From NCBI RefSeq assembly GCF_009208105.1, contig NZ_WFKL01000001.1, forward strand, positions 4,216,001 through 4,280,000: DNA of 64,000 nucleotides, read 5' to 3'. Made by a program: the position numbers and the translations under genes. Numbering within the stretch: position 1 is the stretch's first letter; each line of letters begins with the position of its first letter. A model generated the notes under the pieces. It did no database searches, was not told the DNA's origin, and was given only the letters and a program-made list of their open reading frames with translations. Origin of the DNA: Rouxiella sp. S1S-2 (lineage in GTDB: Bacteria > Pseudomonadota > Gammaproteobacteria > Enterobacterales > Enterobacteriaceae). Positions 19,865 through 28,127 of the stretch are shown piece after piece.

Positions 19865-20757
19865 TTAGTGGGTTTTCCCAGATTGATGCCCGGTGCCTGC
19901 AGCATGTTGCCCTCAAGACCCCATTTTTTCATGATTGCGGCATAGGTTCCGTTGGTGAACAACTCCTGATAGGCCGCCAGCACCACTTTGCCAATCTCGG
20001 AATCTTTTGGCACGACAGTTCCCTGGAATATATCGTTAAAACCGTTTGATTTACCCGCGCCCGCCAAGGTCAGCTGGCCATTAGACTCTTTGATAAAGTA
20101 GGACAGCGGTGCCTGAGAAGAGAAGAAGGCATCTGAACGCTTGGAGCGCACGGCCAAAATCGAGGTTGGCTGGTCGGTAAATGACTGTACGGTAACAGCC
20201 TCTTTACCTGCTTTCACACAGTCTTCCGACTGCTGCTTAATAACCTTCTCGGCAGATCCCGCTGCCATCACAGCGATACGCAGGCCGCAGGTGTCGGCCA
20301 ATGACTGAATATTTTTCGGGTTACCGTTTGGCACGGCAAAGGCCACGTATTCTTTTACGAAATCGACAAAATCATTTTTAGCCTGACGCTCAGGGTAGTC
20401 ACCGATTGGGCCAATACCCATCTGATAACGTCCAGAGGAGATACCGGTTAAAATTCCTGACAGCCCGCTCACAGAGGCGTGTTCAATTTTCACGCCCAGC
20501 AATTGGCCCATGGAATGCGCCAGGTCAGCGCTCGCGCCGTCTAACGAATTCGTGCCGGTAACAATTTCGTACGGAGGAAAAGATCCGTTATTTACCGAGG
20601 TCAGTACGCCTGATTTTTGAATTTCAGCAGGTAATTTGGCGTGCAAAGCCGGGTCCATTTTAACGTCAGGAATAGAAACAGTTTCAGCTGCAAAGGTATT
20701 CATTGAAAGTAACGCAGTAGTCAGAACAGCGGCACGTCGAAATTGTTTTGCCATCAT
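19861..20757 (-). CDS. Polar amino-acid ABC transporter, periplasmic binding protein
   Basis: Family 3 solute-binding protein. I start it at 20757 (MMAKQFRRAAVLTTALLSM), because GAGG lies about 8 bases upstream and the product then begins with a good signal peptide cut after TFAAE; a longer reading frame to 20817 adds 20 unlikely residues. The mature part has the paired lobes typical of the family (GVLTSVNNGSFPPYEIV; later GLRIAVMAAGSAEK). Substrate unknown; first gene of the operon with permease and ATPase. Confidence 0.88.
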   Translation of the reverse strand: MMAKQFRRAAVLTTALLSMNTFAAETVSIPDVKMDPALHAKLPAEIQKSGVLTSVNNGSFPPYEIVTGTNSLDGASADLAHSMGQLLGVKIEHASVSGLSGILTGISSGRYQMGIGPIGDYPERQAKNDFVDFVKEYVAFAVPNGNPKNIQSLADTCGLRIAVMAAGSAEKVIKQQSEDCVKAGKEAVTVQSFTDQPTSILAVRSKRSDAFFSSQAPLSYFIKESNGQLTLAGAGKSNGFNDIFQGTVVPKDSEIGKVVLAAYQELFTNGTYAAIMKKWGLEGNMLQAPGINLGKPTK

Positions 20758-20979
20758 CTCAAAATCCTCTGTATGGAATAGGTGTTGTGAATGTTGTGAA
20801 TTTCTTATTTTTGGCACCTTCCGTGGTGCGATTATCCTGGACGCCTTAGATTTTTTACCGTGATTTCCGGCGCTGAAAAAACGGATTTGGTACCGCGCTC
20901 CCTGGTGTTGGTTCGCGCTTTTACTGCCTGTCTGCCGATAACGTTAGGTTGACGCAATCAAGCAGGCGTTTTACTGGAT

Positions 20980-21774
20980 TCAAACTTCTTTCAGCTGTGG
21001 AATGCCAAAACAGCGATTCTCGAGTACTGGCAATGCTTTGCGGGCATAGGCCAAGCGTTCACGGTCAAGCTCGGCAAACACCAGCGCCGGGGCTTCAGCA
21101 GCGCGGGCAATTGCCACGCCAAGAGGATCGACTACCATGCTGTTACCAATATTGCGCTCACCACATTCGCCCACCGCCACGATATAGCTGGTGTTTTCCA
21201 GCGCGCGGGCAGTGACCAGCACTTCCCAATGCATCTCTTTCAGCGGTCCTTTAACCCAGGCCGCTGGCAGAACCAGCACTTCTGCGCCGTCTAATACCAA
21301 GCGACGAGCCAGTTCCGGGAAGCGCACGTCATAACAGGTCATCAGGCCCACTTTGTAGCCTGCCACCTCAACCAAAGGTGGAACTTCAGTACCCGCAGTC
21401 ACGTTTTTAGATTCTTTATTGGCAAAAGCATCATAGAGATGCAGCTTGCGGTATTGAGAAATAATTTCGCCATTACGGATAGAAATCAACACGTTCCATG
21501 CACGACCGTCCGGTGCTGGCGTGTGAATACTCATCATGGTGGTCAACTGATTGCCCTTGCTGGCGGCGATCAGTTTAGAAACAAACGGGCCGTCCAGCGG
21601 CTGCGCAGCCTTTAATACCAGATCAGGATCGGTAATATCACGCGCTAAAATACCCTCAGGCAACACCAGCAGGTCGGCACCGGCAGCCAGCGATTTCGCC
21701 ATCAGCGTCAGGCACGTTTCAACGTTGGTTTCCCACTCGCGCGAAACGGCAAATTGACCCATTGCAACTTTCAT
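20980..21774 (-). CDS. ybeM: Nitrilase-superfamily amidase YbeM (deaminated glutathione amidase type)
   Basis: A 264-residue carbon-nitrogen hydrolase with the Glu-Lys-Cys triad at Glu40 (VLPEG), Lys110 (QYRKLHLYDAF) and Cys147 (MTCYDVRFPEL). The branch hydrolyses the deaminated form of glutathione, a metabolite-repair role. E. coli ybeM lies directly after tatE; here the amino-acid ABC operon separates them. Cytoplasmic, no signal peptide. Confidence 0.88.
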   Translation of the reverse strand: MKVAMGQFAVSREWETNVETCLTLMAKSLAAGADLLVLPEGILARDITDPDLVLKAAQPLDGPFVSKLIAASKGNQLTTMMSIHTPAPDGRAWNVLISIRNGEIISQYRKLHLYDAFANKESKNVTAGTEVPPLVEVAGYKVGLMTCYDVRFPELARRLVLDGAEVLVLPAAWVKGPLKEMHWEVLVTARALENTSYIVAVGECGERNIGNSMVVDPLGVAIARAAEAPALVFAELDRERLAYARKALPVLENRCFGIPQLKEV

Positions 21775-21849
21775 TTCTATTCCTCACGCCCTATGGGCGT
21801 AAAAGGTGATGCAGTGAAGGAGCACTCACTCACGCTTAATCATCCGCCG

Positions 21850-22806
21850 TTATTTGGCGTAAGCGGGGAATAAGTCGGCAGGCGTCAGGCGCACTGCAGT
21901 AATATTTTGAACATAAAGTTCATTGGCAAAATCGTCGATCATTTTTTTGTTATGCTCGAAACCGTTGTCGTTCCAGCTCACCGGCAAATCCACCACGGTA
22001 CGGCGAATATCGTCCAGCAACCAAGGCGTGGTATCGGCATACTTCACACGCTTATCCATCCACACGTGGTAAGACTTATCAATAATTTCACTCAACGCGT
22101 CGGCCAGCCAAGGATGCTCGGCGGCAACGTCGGTCTTAATAGCCAAAATATGCATGCCCGGCACATAGCCAACGCGGTTAAAATACTCAAGCTCGGACTG
22201 TCGGAAATCAGGCTGCAGCTGGCGGAAGCCCGATCCTGGTTTAAAGAATCCTTCAGGCATAAACGGCGTAAATACCGCGTCCAGCCAGCCTTCTTTCAAC
22301 AGTTCCATCATTGGCCGCTCATCCGGGCAGGCCTCAATGCGCCCCTCGCGGCCAAAGCCGTTCAGGCGGTCAACAATCGGATGCGCCTCAGTCAGGCGAC
22401 CGGCGTACCAGTAAGCGTCGTCAATACCCACGCCGTCAACACCCAGCACAGTACGCGTCCAGGTATTACCCGAATCTTGCCAACCCGTTAAGCCAATACG
22501 CTTACCCGCCAGCTCTGAAATTTTAGTCAACGGACTGTCTTCACGGGTGATAATGCAACGCTGACGAAAACCGCGCATCAGGAAATGCGGCACGGCCAGC
22601 ACGTCATCTTCACCCTTGGCGCGGCCCTGAGCATAGCGACTGAAAGAGATTTCAGCGGCGTCGTACTGTTCCGTCGTTGCCAGATCTCCAACCAGCGTAC
22701 CCACGCGGTCAATTTCGAGATTGAATCCCTCAGGCTTAATGTCGCCCAGCGCCAACGGCGTAAAATAATCCCAGTCACGAACGGCCAGCCTGATAGTAAT
22801 TGCCAC
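21850..22806 (-). CDS. Periplasmic-binding-fold protein related to 4,5-dihydroxyphthalate decarboxylase
   Basis: I set the start at the GTG at 22806 (then AITIRLAVRDWDYFTPLALGD), since AAGGGGAAAGAC precedes it directly; a frame extension to 22854 lacks such a site. The product of about 318 residues has the type 2 periplasmic-binding-protein fold seen in phthalate-pathway decarboxylases and NitT/TauT-like binding proteins, but no signal peptide, so it is probably a cytoplasmic enzyme. Substrate unknown. It is divergent from a MocR regulator. Confidence 0.7.
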   Translation of the reverse strand: MAITIRLAVRDWDYFTPLALGDIKPEGFNLEIDRVGTLVGDLATTEQYDAAEISFSRYAQGRAKGEDDVLAVPHFLMRGFRQRCIITREDSPLTKISELAGKRIGLTGWQDSGNTWTRTVLGVDGVGIDDAYWYAGRLTEAHPIVDRLNGFGREGRIEACPDERPMMELLKEGWLDAVFTPFMPEGFFKPGSGFRQLQPDFRQSELEYFNRVGYVPGMHILAIKTDVAAEHPWLADALSEIIDKSYHVWMDKRVKYADTTPWLLDDIRRTVVDLPVSWNDNGFEHNKKMIDDFANELYVQNITAVRLTPADLFPAYAK

Positions 22807-22881
22807 GTCTTTCCCCTTAATGTCTGCAAAATTGCTTTTTACAAAAGAACACACAAACCCAACATGCCCGAGCGGAGAGTG

Positions 22882-22903
22882 ATCACATTTATCACGATGT
22901 GAT
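22882..22903. promoter_or_regulatory. Inverted repeat in the divergent MocR region
   Basis: ATCACA (22882-22887) and TGTGAT (22898-22903) are separated by ten bases, between the binding-fold gene and the MocR gene. It could be the MocR operator; the half-sites also look CRP-like but in the reverse arrangement. Confidence 0.4.
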
Positions 22904-22994
22904 TATTTTATCGCCTCCGTTGACTAAGTTTGATACTAATAGCATAAATTAATATGTACAATAGAATCTTTGTTACTGAACAAAAGGTGATTTG

Positions 22995-24338
22995 ATGGGT
23001 GTAAGTGTGAATGACAAAGCGCTGGATGCTGAATGGTTTGCCGGCCATTTGCAGGACCGATCGATGCGCGGCATAGCGATTGAAACTGCCGCCATGATCC
23101 GCTCGGGCGTGATTGAAATTGGCACCCACCTACCGGCCGTTCGCGAATTGGCTCAGGCGCTTGGTGTAAGCCCTGCCACAGTATCGGCTGCCTGGGGTCA
23201 GCTAAGACGCCAGAAAGTTATTGCCGGTCGAGGCCGCAACGGGGTTTGGGTCTGCGGAGATACACTTTCCCCCCGCCCTGCAAGATTCGAAAAAATTGGC
23301 AATTTTGGCGACCACATTATTGCCGATATGACCCTGGCCGCGCCCGATCCGGAACTGCTGCCCCGACTCAACCAGGCCTTGTTAAGCAGTGTTGAAACAG
23401 AAAATCTCAACAGCTATCAGCGTGAAGCTATTTCGCAAGTTTTAGTCGAGGCAGTAAAACCAAGCTGGCCCTATGCCGCAGACGCGTTCATGGCCGCCGA
23501 CGGTGGTTTCGATGCCATGAATCTCACACTGCAAACGCTCATCATGCAAGGTTCGGTAGTGGCGATTGAAGACCCCACGGCCACTCGCCTGCTCGATATG
23601 CTCGACAACATTGGCGCTCAGGTGATTGCGGTAAAATGTGACGAGTTTGGGCCAACGCCGGAATCACTGCAGGCCGCGCTGGTGAAAAATCCTGCGGCGT
23701 TTATTTATCAGCCCCGCACTCATTCACATACTGGTCATATCATCAGCCCACAGCGTATGGCAGAAATGGCGGAAATTTTACAGAGTAGCCAGGCGCTGAT
23801 TATTGAAGATGACGGCATCGGGGAACTTGCCCGTACCGAACCGCTAAGCATGGGCACCTTTTTGCCTAAACGCACGGTGCATGTACGCTCGTATTCTAAA
23901 GCCTACGGTCCTGACCTGCGCATGGCCGTTATCTCAAGCTCAAACGACTTAATCAAACAAATCAAATCGTTCCGCAACTTTGGTGCCGGATGGTCTAGCC
24001 GAATTTTGCAGCATACGCTGGCCTGGCTGATTAACGACCCGATTACACAAGAAGGTATTGTGGAGGCGAAAAGGGTTTATGCGCAGCGCCGGCAGGCGCT
24101 CATTGATGCACTGGCGGTGCGCGGCATTCATCTGCCGACGCGTGAAGGGTTGTCAATTTTAATTCCGGTACCCTCAGAGCAGTTTGCGCTGGTGACGCTG
24201 GCGGCGCGCGGCATTGCCGTGTTGCCCGGTGAGCGCAGCCGCATTGGGCCCGGCCAGTTTATACGCGCCAGCACCAGCATGATGAGGCTGGATCAGGTTG
24301 AAATTATCGCCGATGCCATCCTGCTGGCGATGGGATAG
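22995..24338 (+). CDS. MocR-type transcriptional regulator (GntR HTH fused to aminotransferase-like domain)
   Basis: 447 residues starting at ATG 22995, six bases after AAAAGGTGA. The N-terminal winged HTH covers about 20-90 (LPAVRELAQALGVSPATVSAAW) and a fold type I aminotransferase-like domain follows, with the PLP-binding lysine in HVRSYSKAYGPDLRM near residue 305. Such proteins sense amino-acid-like ligands or PLP. It is divergent from the decarboxylase-like gene, which is its likely target. Confidence 0.88.
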   Translation: MGVSVNDKALDAEWFAGHLQDRSMRGIAIETAAMIRSGVIEIGTHLPAVRELAQALGVSPATVSAAWGQLRRQKVIAGRGRNGVWVCGDTLSPRPARFEKIGNFGDHIIADMTLAAPDPELLPRLNQALLSSVETENLNSYQREAISQVLVEAVKPSWPYAADAFMAADGGFDAMNLTLQTLIMQGSVVAIEDPTATRLLDMLDNIGAQVIAVKCDEFGPTPESLQAALVKNPAAFIYQPRTHSHTGHIISPQRMAEMAEILQSSQALIIEDDGIGELARTEPLSMGTFLPKRTVHVRSYSKAYGPDLRMAVISSSNDLIKQIKSFRNFGAGWSSRILQHTLAWLINDPITQEGIVEAKRVYAQRRQALIDALAVRGIHLPTREGLSILIPVPSEQFALVTLAARGIAVLPGERSRIGPGQFIRASTSMMRLDQVEIIADAILLAMG

Positions 24339-24344
24339 CCGTTT

Positions 24345-24770
24345 TCAGCGCAGGCGTTTAATCAGATACTTGGGCGACTCCTCATAATCGGCACGCGCAT
24401 AAAACTGATGGGCGCGCACCCGGCGAGAATGGCTGTGAACTTCCATGCGGTCGCAGCCTCTTTCAGCCGCCAGACTCTCGGCCCTCTCAAGCAAGCGTTG
24501 CCCAATACCCGCGCCGCGATGCTCGCCGCTAACGCACAAGTAACTGATGCGGCAGAAATCGCCCTCAAGCGGCAGCTGTGGAATGAAGTGCAGCGAAATA
24601 AAACCGCACACCTGTCGGTTAATTTCTGAAACCCACAGCACGCTGTCGGGGTTGCCCCGCATGAGGCTAATCTGGCTTTCAATAAACTCCACGCCTGCCG
24701 GATAATCCAAATCGGCCAGCAGTGCCACGATAGCCTCAGCATCGCCAGCTTGTGCATCACGAATTAACAT
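24345..24770 (-). CDS. GNAT-family N-acetyltransferase
   Basis: 141 residues; acetyl-CoA binding motif A is CVSGEHRGAGIGQRLLERAE near residues 75-95, with the following GCDRMEVHS strand and AHQFYARADYEE C-terminal motif typical of GNATs. Start MLIRDAQAGDAEAIVALL is the family N-terminus, with GTGAGG upstream. It lies back-to-back with the MocR gene end (seven bases apart). Substrate unknown. Confidence 0.85.
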   Translation of the reverse strand: MLIRDAQAGDAEAIVALLADLDYPAGVEFIESQISLMRGNPDSVLWVSEINRQVCGFISLHFIPQLPLEGDFCRISYLCVSGEHRGAGIGQRLLERAESLAAERGCDRMEVHSHSRRVRAHQFYARADYEESPKYLIKRLR

Positions 24771-24879
24771 ATAAAATCCTCACCGCTTGGGCCGTTGCCC
24801 ACGAGTTTGACTACAAATTGACGATTTATTTCGGTAAACTTGTCAGGCTTCAGTCTTGTCTATTAACGAAAACCAAAGC

Positions 24880-24955
24880 TAGTGGAGATGACATTCCTCC
24901 CAAACCGCCCTTACCGGCTGATGATGTCTACGAAATCTCATTGAGAGGTTCGTAG
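24880..24955 (+). promoter_or_regulatory. Fluoride riboswitch (crcB motif) upstream of crcB
   Basis: The conserved aptamer bases are visible: GGAGATGACATTCCTCCC (from 24884), then AACCGCC and GGCTGATGATGTCTAC, matching the crcB-motif pattern. The following CTACGAA (24928-24934) pairs exactly with TTCGTAG (24949-24955), likely part of the switching platform; no T-run follows, so control at translation is more likely. crcB starts 51 bases on. Confidence 0.88.
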
Positions 24956-25005
24956 CATGACGCCGGAACCTTTCTTAACATTGACTCTTTTTTTGAAAGG
25001 CATTT

Positions 25006-25389
25006 ATGTTTAACACTTTCCTGGCAGTTCTCATCGGCGGTGGCGTGGGCAGCGTGGTACGCTGGTATGTCAGCCTTAAACTCAATCCATCGTCTTCCGT
25101 TGTGCCACTGGGCACGCTGGCCGTCAACCTTGCCGGTGCGTTTATTATCGGCCTGGTGATTGCGATGTTTAACCGTATGACCCAGTGGGATCCGGTTTGG
25201 AAAATGCTACTCACCACCGGCTTTTGCGGCGGCATGACCACCTTTTCAACATTCTCGCTTGAGGTGGTTTATATGCTGCAGGACGGCCGTTTTGGTGCCG
25301 CACTGCTCAATATCGCCCTCAACCTTTTTGGCTCGCTGGCGCTGACCATGTTGGGCTTTATGCTCGTAAGCTGGTACACCGGCCATTAA
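25006..25389 (+). CDS. crcB: Fluoride ion exporter CrcB (Fluc)
   Basis: Small dual-topology fluoride channel, 127 residues with four membrane spans. The hallmarks [13 protein letters not shown], the [14 protein letters not shown] span and [15 protein letters not shown] (with the Phe box and central Na+ site Thr/Gly region) are all present. RBS GAAAGG lies five bases upstream. The fluoride riboswitch just upstream explains its induction. Confidence 0.96.
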   Translation: MFNTFLAVLIGGGVGSVVRWYVSLKLNPSSSVVPLGTLAVNLAGAFIIGLVIAMFNRMTQWDPVWKMLLTTGFCGGMTTFSTFSLEVVYMLQDGRFGAALLNIALNLFGSLALTMLGFMLVSWYTGH

Positions 25390-25510
25390 ATTTTAACCCG
25401 CCGAATTATTGACAATTTAATGTTTTCTTAACTTTCGGCGGGGATACTACCCTCAGTTTATTACAGCACGATTTATTGCACTTCGCTGTCCAGATAATAT
25501 GAGGCTTACT

Positions 25511-25603
25511 ATGTTTTCACTTCCAAAAACTGCCAGCGAAATGGCCGTATCCGTTCTTTGTCTGGCAGTAGTGCTGAGCTTTCTGCACAGCTATTTACTG
25601 TAA
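25511..25603 (+). CDS. Putative 30-residue single-span membrane peptide
   Basis: Reading from ATG 25511 gives a 30-residue peptide: MFSLPKTASEM, then a hydrophobic helix AVSVLCLAVVLSFL and the end HSYLL. GAGG at 25501-25504 is at good spacing, and a strong terminator hairpin follows at 25625-25660, so it appears to be a complete small transcription unit. I recognise no family; it resembles stress-related enterobacterial membrane peptides only in size and layout. Confidence 0.6.
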   Translation: MFSLPKTASEMAVSVLCLAVVLSFLHSYLL

Positions 25604-25624
25604 TTTTTCTCTGCCCATCCCTTT

Positions 25625-25660
25625 AAAAAGAGCGTAGGTCAAGCGACCAAAGCTCTTTTT
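25625..25660 (+). terminator. Terminator after the small membrane peptide gene
   Basis: AAAAAGAGC (25625-25633) pairs with GCTCTTTTT (25652-25660), with an inner GGTC/GACC stem, giving a hairpin ending in a T-run. Confidence 0.85.
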
Positions 25661-25807
25661 GCCACATTTATAATACAATTATTTATTTTCCCCTCCAGAT
25701 TCCCTATAATTGAGAACGAACGTTCACATACTCTCATCATCCGGCACTGTGTGATTTAACCTGTTGATTTGAGACAAGAACACGTTATCCACTTGTCAGG
25801 TGCCTTT

Positions 25808-26467
25808 ATGCATCCCGCACACCAAACAAAAGACCAGCGCGCTTGTGCCCGCAGGGACCAGATTGTTGCCGCCTCACGACTTTGTTTTCGCAAGCACGGA
25901 TTTCACGGCGCGGGAATGGCTGAAATTGCCAAAATGTCGCAGCTTAGCGTGGGCCAAATCTACCGTTATTTCGTCAACAAAGACGCCATCATTGAAGAAA
26001 TTGTGCGACGCATCGTCTTCAAAAAAATCCAGATAATGACCGGCGACGCGCCTAACATGAAGCAAATGGCAAGTAACCTGGCTCACCGGGTTATTGGGGC
26101 TCAAAACGTCGATCACAGCCAAATTCAATGCCCCGAACTCAGCCCGGAGCAAAACGAAATCGACCACGCGTTGATGCTTGAAGTGACGGCCGAGGCTACG
26201 CGTAATCCGGTGGTCGCAAAAATACTGCGTGACGCTGAGTCCAAGTTATTTAACGAAGCCAAAGCGATGTTAACGCCCTATTACCCCAACATGCCCGAAG
26301 AGCAGCTTAAGGCGCGTCTCGAGATGCTGGCCGTGCTGTGTGAAGGGACGGCTTTTCGTCGTCTGACGCATAAGCACGCAGACTCAGAAATACTCAAAGC
26401 CGTTTATCATCAGGTATTTACTCACATCTTTAGCGATTGTACGCCTCCCCACAATGCGGAAAATTAA
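25808..26467 (+). CDS. TetR-family transcriptional regulator
   Basis: 219 residues from ATG 25808 (MHPAHQTKDQRACARRDQIV), with CAGG seven bases upstream; a frame extension to TTG 25769 lacks support. The TetR HTH is MAEIAKMSQLSVGQIYRYF near residues 38-57. The C-terminal ligand domain is unassigned. Its stop overlaps the next start by one base, so it is an operon partner and probable repressor of the efflux gene behind it. Confidence 0.88.
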   Translation: MHPAHQTKDQRACARRDQIVAASRLCFRKHGFHGAGMAEIAKMSQLSVGQIYRYFVNKDAIIEEIVRRIVFKKIQIMTGDAPNMKQMASNLAHRVIGAQNVDHSQIQCPELSPEQNEIDHALMLEVTAEATRNPVVAKILRDAESKLFNEAKAMLTPYYPNMPEEQLKARLEMLAVLCEGTAFRRLTHKHADSEILKAVYHQVFTHIFSDCTPPHNAEN

Positions 26468-27675
26468 TGAGCGATCATTTAGTTAAAAAACGCCTCGGCT
26501 ATGCCTTGGTTTTAGGTTCACTGGCAGCGCTTGGACCTCTTTGCACCGACCTCTATCTCCCTGCCTTGCCGGACCTGGCAAGCGAACTGAATACTAACAC
26601 CGCCACCAGCCAGCTAAGTCTGACGGCTGGCCTACTGGGCTTGGGCGCAGGGCAGCTTATTTTTGGTCCGTTGAGTGACCGCTTCGGTCGAATGCGTCCG
26701 CTGTTGCTTTCGCTGGTGCTGCTACTGGCGGCTTCGGTCTGGTGCGCACTGGCCCCCGACATCGACCAGTTAATTATCGCTCGCCTGCTGCAGGGCATCG
26801 CCGGTGCCGGAGGTGCCGTACTGTCTCGCGCCGTCGCACGCGATCTTTATAGTGGCCACGACCTGACCAAGTTCTTCGCACTGCTCATGCTGGTAAACGG
26901 GCTTGCACCGATTATTGCTCCGGTACTCGGCGGCGGACTGCTGACATTCCTGAGCTGGCGCGGAATTTTTGGCGCATTGGCCACGATTTCTATCCTGCTG
27001 TTTATATTCTCTGCAACCAAGCTGCACGAAACGCTGCCGGTAGAACGGCGCTCGCAGGGCGGCGCAGGTGCAATGATCAAGTCGCTCGGCATGCTACTGC
27101 GCGAACGCCAATTTATGGGGCTTTGCCTGACGCAGGGCTTTATCATGGCCGGCATGTTTGCCTATATCGGCGCGTCACCGTTTGTATTGCAGCAGATTTA
27201 TCACCTCAGTCCCGTCACCTTCAGCCTGTGCTTTGCGATTAATGGGATGGGACTGGTAATTGCTGCGCAGGTTTCCACACGTTTGGCGGCGGTTTGGGGT
27301 GAACTGATGATGGTAAAAGTCGGGCTGATCATTGCCGCTATTGCATCTGTCATTCTGGTGATTGCCGGTGCAATGCAGGCACCGCTGGTGACACTGCTGG
27401 TCCCGCTGTTCTTCTCTATTATTAACATCGGAATTATCGGCCCCAATGCCGGTTCATTGGCGATGCAGAGTCAGGGTCGAAATGCTGGAAGTGCTTCGGC
27501 GTTGCTTGGCGTTTGCATGTTCGCGCTTGGCGCTACCAGCGTGCCGCTTACCGGCATTGGCGGCACGTCGGCGCTGTCCATGGCGCTGACCATTTGCGGC
27601 TGCTTCGCCATCGCCATTCTCATTTTCGTATTTGTGGCGCGTCCAACGTTTGCTAAAAAGACCGCCACTATTTAA
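26467..27675 (+). CDS. Bcr/CflA-family multidrug efflux MFS transporter
   Basis: 402 residues from ATG 26467 (MSDHLVKKRLGYAL), with 12 predicted spans. The Bcr/CflA landmark ALGPLCTDLYLPALPDLASEL in span 1 and the motif A loop GPLSDRFGRMRPLL after span 2 are clear. Such proton-driven pumps export chloramphenicol-type drugs, bicyclomycin or sulfonamides; the substrate here is unknown. Overlap with the TetR gene implies co-regulation. Confidence 0.9.
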   Translation: MSDHLVKKRLGYALVLGSLAALGPLCTDLYLPALPDLASELNTNTATSQLSLTAGLLGLGAGQLIFGPLSDRFGRMRPLLLSLVLLLAASVWCALAPDIDQLIIARLLQGIAGAGGAVLSRAVARDLYSGHDLTKFFALLMLVNGLAPIIAPVLGGGLLTFLSWRGIFGALATISILLFIFSATKLHETLPVERRSQGGAGAMIKSLGMLLRERQFMGLCLTQGFIMAGMFAYIGASPFVLQQIYHLSPVTFSLCFAINGMGLVIAAQVSTRLAAVWGELMMVKVGLIIAAIASVILVIAGAMQAPLVTLLVPLFFSIINIGIIGPNAGSLAMQSQGRNAGSASALLGVCMFALGATSVPLTGIGGTSALSMALTICGCFAIAILIFVFVARPTFAKKTATI

Positions 27676-27696
27676 CGACAATACTTGATAACAGAC

Positions 27697-27725
27697 AAAA
27701 AAAAACCCGCATCAGCGGGTTTTTC
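27697..27725. terminator. Bidirectional terminator between MFS gene and cspE
   Basis: ACCCGC (27705-27710) and GCGGGT (27715-27720) around an ATCA loop, with an A-run before and a T-run after, serving the convergent efflux and cspE genes. Confidence 0.9.
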
Positions 27726-27740
27726 AGAATTCGGCTAAAG

Positions 27741-27950
27741 TTAGATAGCGATAACGTTAGCAGCCGACGGGCCTTTGGCACCATTGGTGATTTCGAACTC
27801 TACACGTTGGCCTTCAGCAAGAGTTTTGAAACCGTTGCTTGAAATAGCAGAGAAATGAACGAAAACATCTTTGCTGCCATCTTCAGGGGTAATGAAACCA
27901 AAACCTTTTGATTCATTGAACCACTTAACGCTACCTTTAATCTTAGACAT
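27741..27950 (-). CDS. cspE: Cold-shock-like protein CspE
   Basis: 69-residue OB-fold RNA chaperone, started at [19 protein letters not shown] (27950) as in E. coli, not at the longer frame start. RNP1 KGFGFITP and RNP2 VFVHF are intact. Nearly the same as E. coli CspE along its whole length; acts as antiterminator and RNA chaperone. The untranslated leader is long, as is usual for csp genes. Confidence 0.96.
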   Translation of the reverse strand: MSKIKGSVKWFNESKGFGFITPEDGSKDVFVHFSAISSNGFKTLAEGQRVEFEITNGAKGPSAANVIAI

Positions 27951-28091
27951 CAAACTTACCTTAACGTGAATGTAAGACACAAAACGTGTGTCAATGACAG
28001 TACAGCAACAGATTCACGTTTTGTCCACAATTCCGATTGCAATAAGCGATAAAGCTCTCACTCTTCGCTTTTCGTCAAACGTTCGTTCTGC

Positions 28092-28116
28092 AAAAAGGGG
28101 CTTTTTTGGAGCCCCT
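28092..28116 (-). terminator. Terminator of the DUF2076 gene
   Basis: On the minus strand AGGGGCT pairs with AGCCCCT and is followed by a T-run (plus-strand A-run at 28092-28096), 12 bases beyond the stop codon. Confidence 0.85.
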
Positions 28117-28127
28117 ATCGCCTGGAC

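Noticed and set aside
22882..22903. CRP site in the MocR region
   Set aside because: The half-sites face the wrong way (ATCACA then TGTGAT); CRP sites read TGTGA then TCACA, and the spacing is ten, not six.
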